Shown here one piece after another: positions 15,760 through 18,852 of a DNA stretch of 18,852 nucleotides. The position numbers and the translations under genes are program-made. The stretch spans positions 1 through 18,852 of the forward strand of contig CAUZOB010000090.1 in assembly GCA_963581185.1 (NCBI GenBank), in the 5' to 3' direction. Under the pieces are notes generated by a model. That model did no database searches, was not told the DNA's origin, and was given only the letters and a program-made list of their open reading frames with translations. The DNA comes from SAT2750 sp963581185 (GTDB lineage: Bacteria > Planctomycetota > Planctomycetia > Pirellulales > Pirellulaceae). The stretch's first letter is position 1. Every line of letters starts with the position of its first letter.

Positions 15760-17274
15760 CTAGTAGGCCTTGGCAAAAACGGCCCGCCTGTCGGTCGGCT
15801 GCCCGCTGAACAGGCAGCTGCCTGGTCCCGTGTCCTCGTCCAGCAGGATACAACGGTTGGTCACCTTGAGCTGATTGAGTGTCTGCTGGACCGCTGCATC
15901 CTCACTGAAATAACAGCTGGCGAAGCCGCCGTGGATCTCTGGTTCGTCCTTATTGAGTGGCGTGAAGAAATCGATAAAGTCATCCAGCGTGTCGATCTCG
16001 CGCGAATTGGCTTCCCGCAACTCGACTGCTTTTGCCAGCAAGCCCGACTGCATCTCTTCCAGCAGCGAGGTGATTGAGCCGACCAGGGCTGCCCGGTCCA
16101 TACTCTCATTCTGCCCGCTATCGCGGCGGCCGAGGTAGACGCTGCCGGCGGCAAGATCGCGCGGACCAATTTCCACGCGGAGCGGCACGCCACGTTTGAC
16201 ATGATGCCACTTCTTTTCCCCACCACGAATATCGCGATCGTCAATCATGACTCGCACCGGCTCACCAGCGTAATTCGCAGCAGCAAGTTCTTTTTCCAGG
16301 GTCGCACACGACTCCAGCACGGCAACACGATCCTCATCCGACTTGTAGATCGGCAGGATGACAACATGTTTTGGTGCCAGTCGTGGTGGCAGCACCAGTC
16401 CATCATCGTCGCTGTGGGTCATCAACAGAGCTCCCACCAGCCGGGTCGAGACGCCCCAGGACGTGGTCCAGGCAAACTGCTCCTTGCCCTCCTGGTCCTG
16501 AAATGTGATCTGCTGGGCGCGGGAGAAGTTCTGTCCGAGAAAGTGGGAGGTGCCTGCCTGCAGGGCCTTGCGATCCTGCATCATGGCCTCAATGGTCAGC
16601 GTGGAGACGGCGCCTGGAAATCGTTCCTCGGCTGTCTTTTCACCCTTCAGCACCGGCATCGCCATCATCTGCTCAGCAAACTCGGCGTAGATCTCCAGCA
16701 TCTGGCGTGTCTCGTCCAGCGCCTCCTGCTCGGTCGCATGAACGGTGTGGCCCTCCTGCCAGAGGAACTCGGTGGTTCGCAGGAACATCCGTGTGCGCAT
16801 TTCCCAGCGGACCACGTTGGCCCACTGGTTAATCAGGATCGGCAGGTCGCGGTACGACTGAACCCACTTGGAATACATCGCGCCGACAATCGTCTCGCTG
16901 GTCGGCCGCACGATCAACGGCTCTTCCAGTGGCCCGGCCGGTACCAGCCCGCCGTCGGGGCCCGGTTCCAGGCGGTGATGAGTCACGACGGCACATTCCT
17001 TGGCAAACCCTTCGACATGCTGCGCTTCCTTTTCCAGGAAGCTGATCGGGATGAAGAGAGGGAAATAGGCATTTTCATGACCGCTGGCTTTGAACATCTG
17101 GTCCAGCAGCTGCTGCATCTTCTCCCAGATCGCCCAGCCCCAGGGCTTGATCACCATGCAGCCGCGGACCGGTGAGGCCTCCGCCAGGTCGGCCGCCCGG
17201 ATCACCTGCTGGTACCACTGGGGATAATCTTCTGCCCGTGTCGGTTCGATCGCCGTACGTGGTTTCTTTCCCAT
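15760..17274 (-). CDS. proS: Prolyl-tRNA synthetase, archaeal/eukaryotic (type 3) form
   Basis: ProRS charges tRNA-Pro. The 504-aa product is the short type 3 form without the bacterial editing (INS) insertion. The class II core is present: RPTSETIVGAMYSKWVQSYRD (in two parts, 123-142), RWEMRTRMFLRTTEFLWQEGHT (motif 2, from 156) and GTSHFLGQNFS (241-251). A HGTP_anticodon domain follows from about 302, then the C-terminal domain ending in the family's terminal Tyr (AKAY). In the C-terminal four-Cys zinc site only C454 and C487 remain; the expected partners are D459 and S490. AAGGAG four nt before the ATG at 17274, and a promoter candidate at 17342-17370, reject the longer in-frame start at 17403. 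Confidence 0.97.
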   Translation of the reverse strand: MGKKPRTAIEPTRAEDYPQWYQQVIRAADLAEASPVRGCMVIKPWGWAIWEKMQQLLDQMFKASGHENAYFPLFIPISFLEKEAQHVEGFAKECAVVTHHRLEPGPDGGLVPAGPLEEPLIVRPTSETIVGAMYSKWVQSYRDLPILINQWANVVRWEMRTRMFLRTTEFLWQEGHTVHATEQEALDETRQMLEIYAEFAEQMMAMPVLKGEKTAEERFPGAVSTLTIEAMMQDRKALQAGTSHFLGQNFSRAQQITFQDQEGKEQFAWTTSWGVSTRLVGALLMTHSDDDGLVLPPRLAPKHVVILPIYKSDEDRVAVLESCATLEKELAAANYAGEPVRVMIDDRDIRGGEKKWHHVKRGVPLRVEIGPRDLAAGSVYLGRRDSGQNESMDRAALVGSITSLLEEMQSGLLAKAVELREANSREIDTLDDFIDFFTPLNKDEPEIHGGFASCYFSEDAAVQQTLNQLKVTNRCILLDEDTGPGSCLFSGQPTDRRAVFAKAY

Positions 17275-17341
17275 CTCACTCCTTCGCCAATTTCCCTTGC
17301 CAGGCCCCTTCTGGGAGGCTGACAGTTTTCTGCTACGCGGC

Positions 17342-17370
17342 ATTCTAACAGCCGCACGGAATTGCGTCAT
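17342..17370 (-). promoter_or_regulatory. Candidate sigma70-type promoter for proS
   Basis: Read on the - strand, ATGACG (-35, 4 of 6 to TTGACA) and TAGAAT (-10, 5 of 6 to TATAAT) are separated by exactly 17 bp. Transcription would begin near 17335, leaving about 60 nt before the proS ATG. This lies inside the longer alternative proS reading, so it also argues for the shorter start. Confidence 0.45.
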
Positions 17371-17423
17371 TATCGGTCTGCGATGCTGGTTCGGCGACGG
17401 CACAAGACGCAGCTGGCAGGTCC

Positions 17424-17452
17424 TTGCAGGATTTCCGGCGGCGACCTAGAAT
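17424..17452 (+). promoter_or_regulatory. Candidate sigma70-type promoter for yhaM-rnr
   Basis: TTGCAG (-35, 3 of 6) and TAGAAT (-10, 5 of 6) are separated by 17 bp. The start would be near 17459, about 20 nt before the ATG at 17480. The -10 hexamer is identical to that of the opposite-facing proS promoter candidate. Confidence 0.45.
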
Positions 17453-17479
17453 CGCGCCGACGGGCCCGAGTGGACCCGC

Positions 17480-18469
17480 ATGTCCCCTCACTGGCAAACG
17501 CCAATGACACGCCGTTTCATCAATGAACTGGGCGAGAACGAGTCGCTGGAACAAGTTTACCGCATCCAGGCGCGGCGGTTGCGATCCAACAAGAATGGCA
17601 GCCTCTACATGCAACTCGACCTGGCAGATCGCGGCGGTAGCGTGACAGCGATGTGCTGGAATGCCGACCAGAAACTGCATGACAAGATCCAGCCTGGCAA
17701 ATACGTCCAGGTGGAAGGAAAAACCCAGCTTTTTAACGGCAGTCTGCAGGTCATCGTCAATCAACTCACGCCGGTCGAAACCGAAAGCGTCAACGAGGAA
17801 GATTTCTTCCCCATTTCTGAACAGCAGCGAGCAGACCTGTTCGCGACCCTGCAAAAGCAACTGGATCAGGTCAGCCATCCGCTGCTGAGTCAGTTGCTCA
17901 AGCTCTACCTGGCCGATGAGGACTTGCTGGATAAGCTGCAGCGAGCACCAGCGGCGATGAAAAATCACCATGCCTACCATGGCGGCCTGCTGGAACACAT
18001 CGTCAGCCTGCTGGGCCTTGTCGAGCGAGTGGCACCTCACTACCCGGAATTGGATCTCGACCTGCTGCTGGTGGGTGCTTTCCTGCACGATCTAGCCAAG
18101 GTGGACGAACTCAGCTATGACGACGACATCGGCTATACCGATGAGGGTGAGCTGGTGGGGCACCTGGTGATGGGTGTTGTCATGCTGGATGCCAGAATCC
18201 GGCAACTCGAGGACAGCCAGAGCGAGTCGTTTCCCGCCGAGTTGGCCTTGCGACTCAAACACATGATTGTCAGCCACCATGGCCGGCTGGAATATGGCAG
18301 CCCCAAACTGCCCATGACGCCAGAAGCGCTGGCCTTGAGTTTTCTCGATGACCTGGATGCCAAGATGCAGGCCTACCGGCAAGCCGCTGCCATGGACACC
18401 GGTTACGCACCGGGATGGACAAATTATATTCCCGCCATGGGCCGCAAGCTCTATCGGGGCACACCCTAG
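17480..18469 (+). CDS. yhaM: YhaM-like 3'-5' exoribonuclease (OB-fold plus HD domain)
   Basis: YhaM-type enzymes degrade RNA (and some DNA) from the 3' end using a metal-dependent HD domain preceded by an OB-fold. In this 329-aa protein the OB-fold covers about 22-97 (YMQLDLADRGGSVTAMCW, GKYVQVEGK). The HD domain covers about 160-300: YHGGLLEHI (166-174), the HD pair at 203-204 in FLHDLAK, H228, SHHG (265-268) and DDLDAK (290-295). The metal ligands look intact. The ATG at 17480 has GAGTGGA nearby; the ATG at 17504 (MTRRFINELGENE) is an equally plausible start that lacks a clear binding site. The next gene, rnr, begins 25 bp after the stop, pairing two 3' exoribonucleases. Confidence 0.88.
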   Translation: MSPHWQTPMTRRFINELGENESLEQVYRIQARRLRSNKNGSLYMQLDLADRGGSVTAMCWNADQKLHDKIQPGKYVQVEGKTQLFNGSLQVIVNQLTPVETESVNEEDFFPISEQQRADLFATLQKQLDQVSHPLLSQLLKLYLADEDLLDKLQRAPAAMKNHHAYHGGLLEHIVSLLGLVERVAPHYPELDLDLLLVGAFLHDLAKVDELSYDDDIGYTDEGELVGHLVMGVVMLDARIRQLEDSQSESFPAELALRLKHMIVSHHGRLEYGSPKLPMTPEALALSFLDDLDAKMQAYRQAAAMDTGYAPGWTNYIPAMGRKLYRGTP

Positions 18470-18494
18470 CACAGCCCTCCCCCGGCTCGCATTT

Positions 18495-18852
18495 ATGACA
18501 GACCACAGTGAACTGAAAACCAGGCTGCTTGCCCACGTGCAACGGGCCAACTACCAGCCAGTCAAACCTCGCACCATCGCTCGCCAGCTGGACTTGCCTG
18601 CTGGCCAGCTGAAGCTGCTGCGTCGAGCCATCAAGGCACTCGTTCAGCAGGGAAAATTGCTGTACGGCGATCGGCACCTGGTGATGGCGGCAGCGGTGGA
18701 CCAGGAACAGGCTGTCGAGCAGTCCGAAACCGACCAGGCGGCAACCGATCAGGAACAGCCAGATCAGGAACAGCCAGACCAGGCGGCAACCGATCAGGAA
18801 CAGCCAGACCAGGAACAGCCAGACCAGGAACAGCCAGACCAGGAACAGCCAG
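18495..18852 (+). CDS. rnr: Ribonuclease R, N-terminal fragment (runs off the window)
   Basis: The ATG at 18495 opens a frame with no stop to the window end, 119 complete codons. Residues 5-63 form the winged-helix domain found at the RNase R N-terminus (VKPRTIARQLDLP, KLLRRAIKALVQQGKLLYG). The cold-shock, RNB and S1 domains would lie beyond the edge and are not seen, so the call rests on the winged helix and the neighbouring exoribonuclease. From residue about 69 the protein becomes Gln/Glu/Asp/Pro-rich, with DQEQP repeats that continue to the edge. No strong ribosome-binding site precedes the ATG, and with only 25 bp to the yhaM stop, translation may be coupled. Confidence 0.75.
   Translation, partial: MTDHSELKTRLLAHVQRANYQPVKPRTIARQLDLPAGQLKLLRRAIKALVQQGKLLYGDRHLVMAAAVDQEQAVEQSETDQAATDQEQPDQEQPDQAATDQEQPDQEQPDQEQPDQEQP
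18732..18852 (+). repeat. 15-bp tandem repeat (DQEQP) in the rnr linker
   Basis: Eight in-phase 15-bp units run from 18732 to 18851 and continue past the edge. Six code for DQEQP and two (18732-18746, 18777-18791) code for DQAAT. The pattern DQAAT-DQEQP-DQEQP makes a 45-bp higher-order unit seen twice (18732-18776, 18777-18821), then pure DQEQP units follow. The units at 18807, 18822 and 18837 are identical, which points to recent slippage. Confidence 0.95.

Noticed and set aside
16201..17175. 324-codon open frame on the + strand opposite proS
   Set aside because: It lies wholly antisense to a clear prolyl-tRNA synthetase and shows no recognisable domain; long antisense frames are expected in GC-rich genes.
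17275..17403. N-terminal extension of proS starting MPSPNQHRRP
   Set aside because: The extension is low-complexity and basic, has no family match, and overlaps the candidate promoter; the ATG at 17274 has AAGGAG.
18732..18852. Short regular repeats that could suggest a CRISPR array
   Set aside because: The units are contiguous, 15 bp, in phase with codons and have no spacers.

Overview
This window looks like part of a Planctomycetota chromosome, most likely from the Pirellulales/Planctomycetales side. The inference rests on gene content: an IF2 beginning VAIRIYALAKE; a DUF1573 protein paired with a tetraheme lipoprotein that carries a phosphoesterase-like domain; an archaeal/eukaryotic-type (type 3) prolyl-tRNA synthetase; a YhaM-like exoribonuclease next to RNase R; and GTG starts on several genes. 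No rRNA, tRNA, CRISPR array, transposase or phage gene was seen, and no stretch over 300 bases lacks a gene.

Left block, + strand (1-8663). The acidic, tandemly repeated C-terminus of a protein that is probably NusA is followed by a 227-bp leader, then infB and rbfA. This is the core of the classical nusA-infB-rbfA translation operon. truB, usually next, is absent; its place is taken by an endonuclease III-fold protein that has lost both catalytic residues and carries a lysine/alanine-rich, histone-H1-like tail. A secreted TPR protein, a YebC/TACO1 translation factor and an exported HEAT/leucine-rich-repeat protein follow. All read the same way with gaps of 34-98 bp, or with an overlap.

Middle block, - strand (8807-11581). 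A two-gene unit encodes an exported DUF1573 protein and, 18 bp downstream, a lipoprotein fusing a degenerate 5'-nucleotidase-like domain to four CXXCH haem sites. It converges on the left block across a 143-bp spacer that contains direct repeats and two hairpins.

Right block, - strand (11713-17274). proS, a DUF4416 gene, a WecA/MraY-family sugar-phosphate transferase and an O-antigen-ligase-family protein with a TPR tail follow one another. The last two overlap by 4 bp and form a polysaccharide pair.

Right end, + strand (17480-18852). Diverging from proS are yhaM and the start of rnr, two 3'-to-5' exoribonucleases 25 bp apart; rnr runs off the window. The 205-bp divergent spacer holds two plausible sigma70-type promoters, one facing each way, with the same -10 hexamer, TAGAAT.

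The most notable observations are the catalytically stripped endonuclease-III-like protein with a histone-like tail, the infB leader with a hairpin and two start-stop codon pairs, the pseudo-phosphoesterase/cytochrome lipoprotein, and codon-phased repeats in three RNA- or translation-related proteins.
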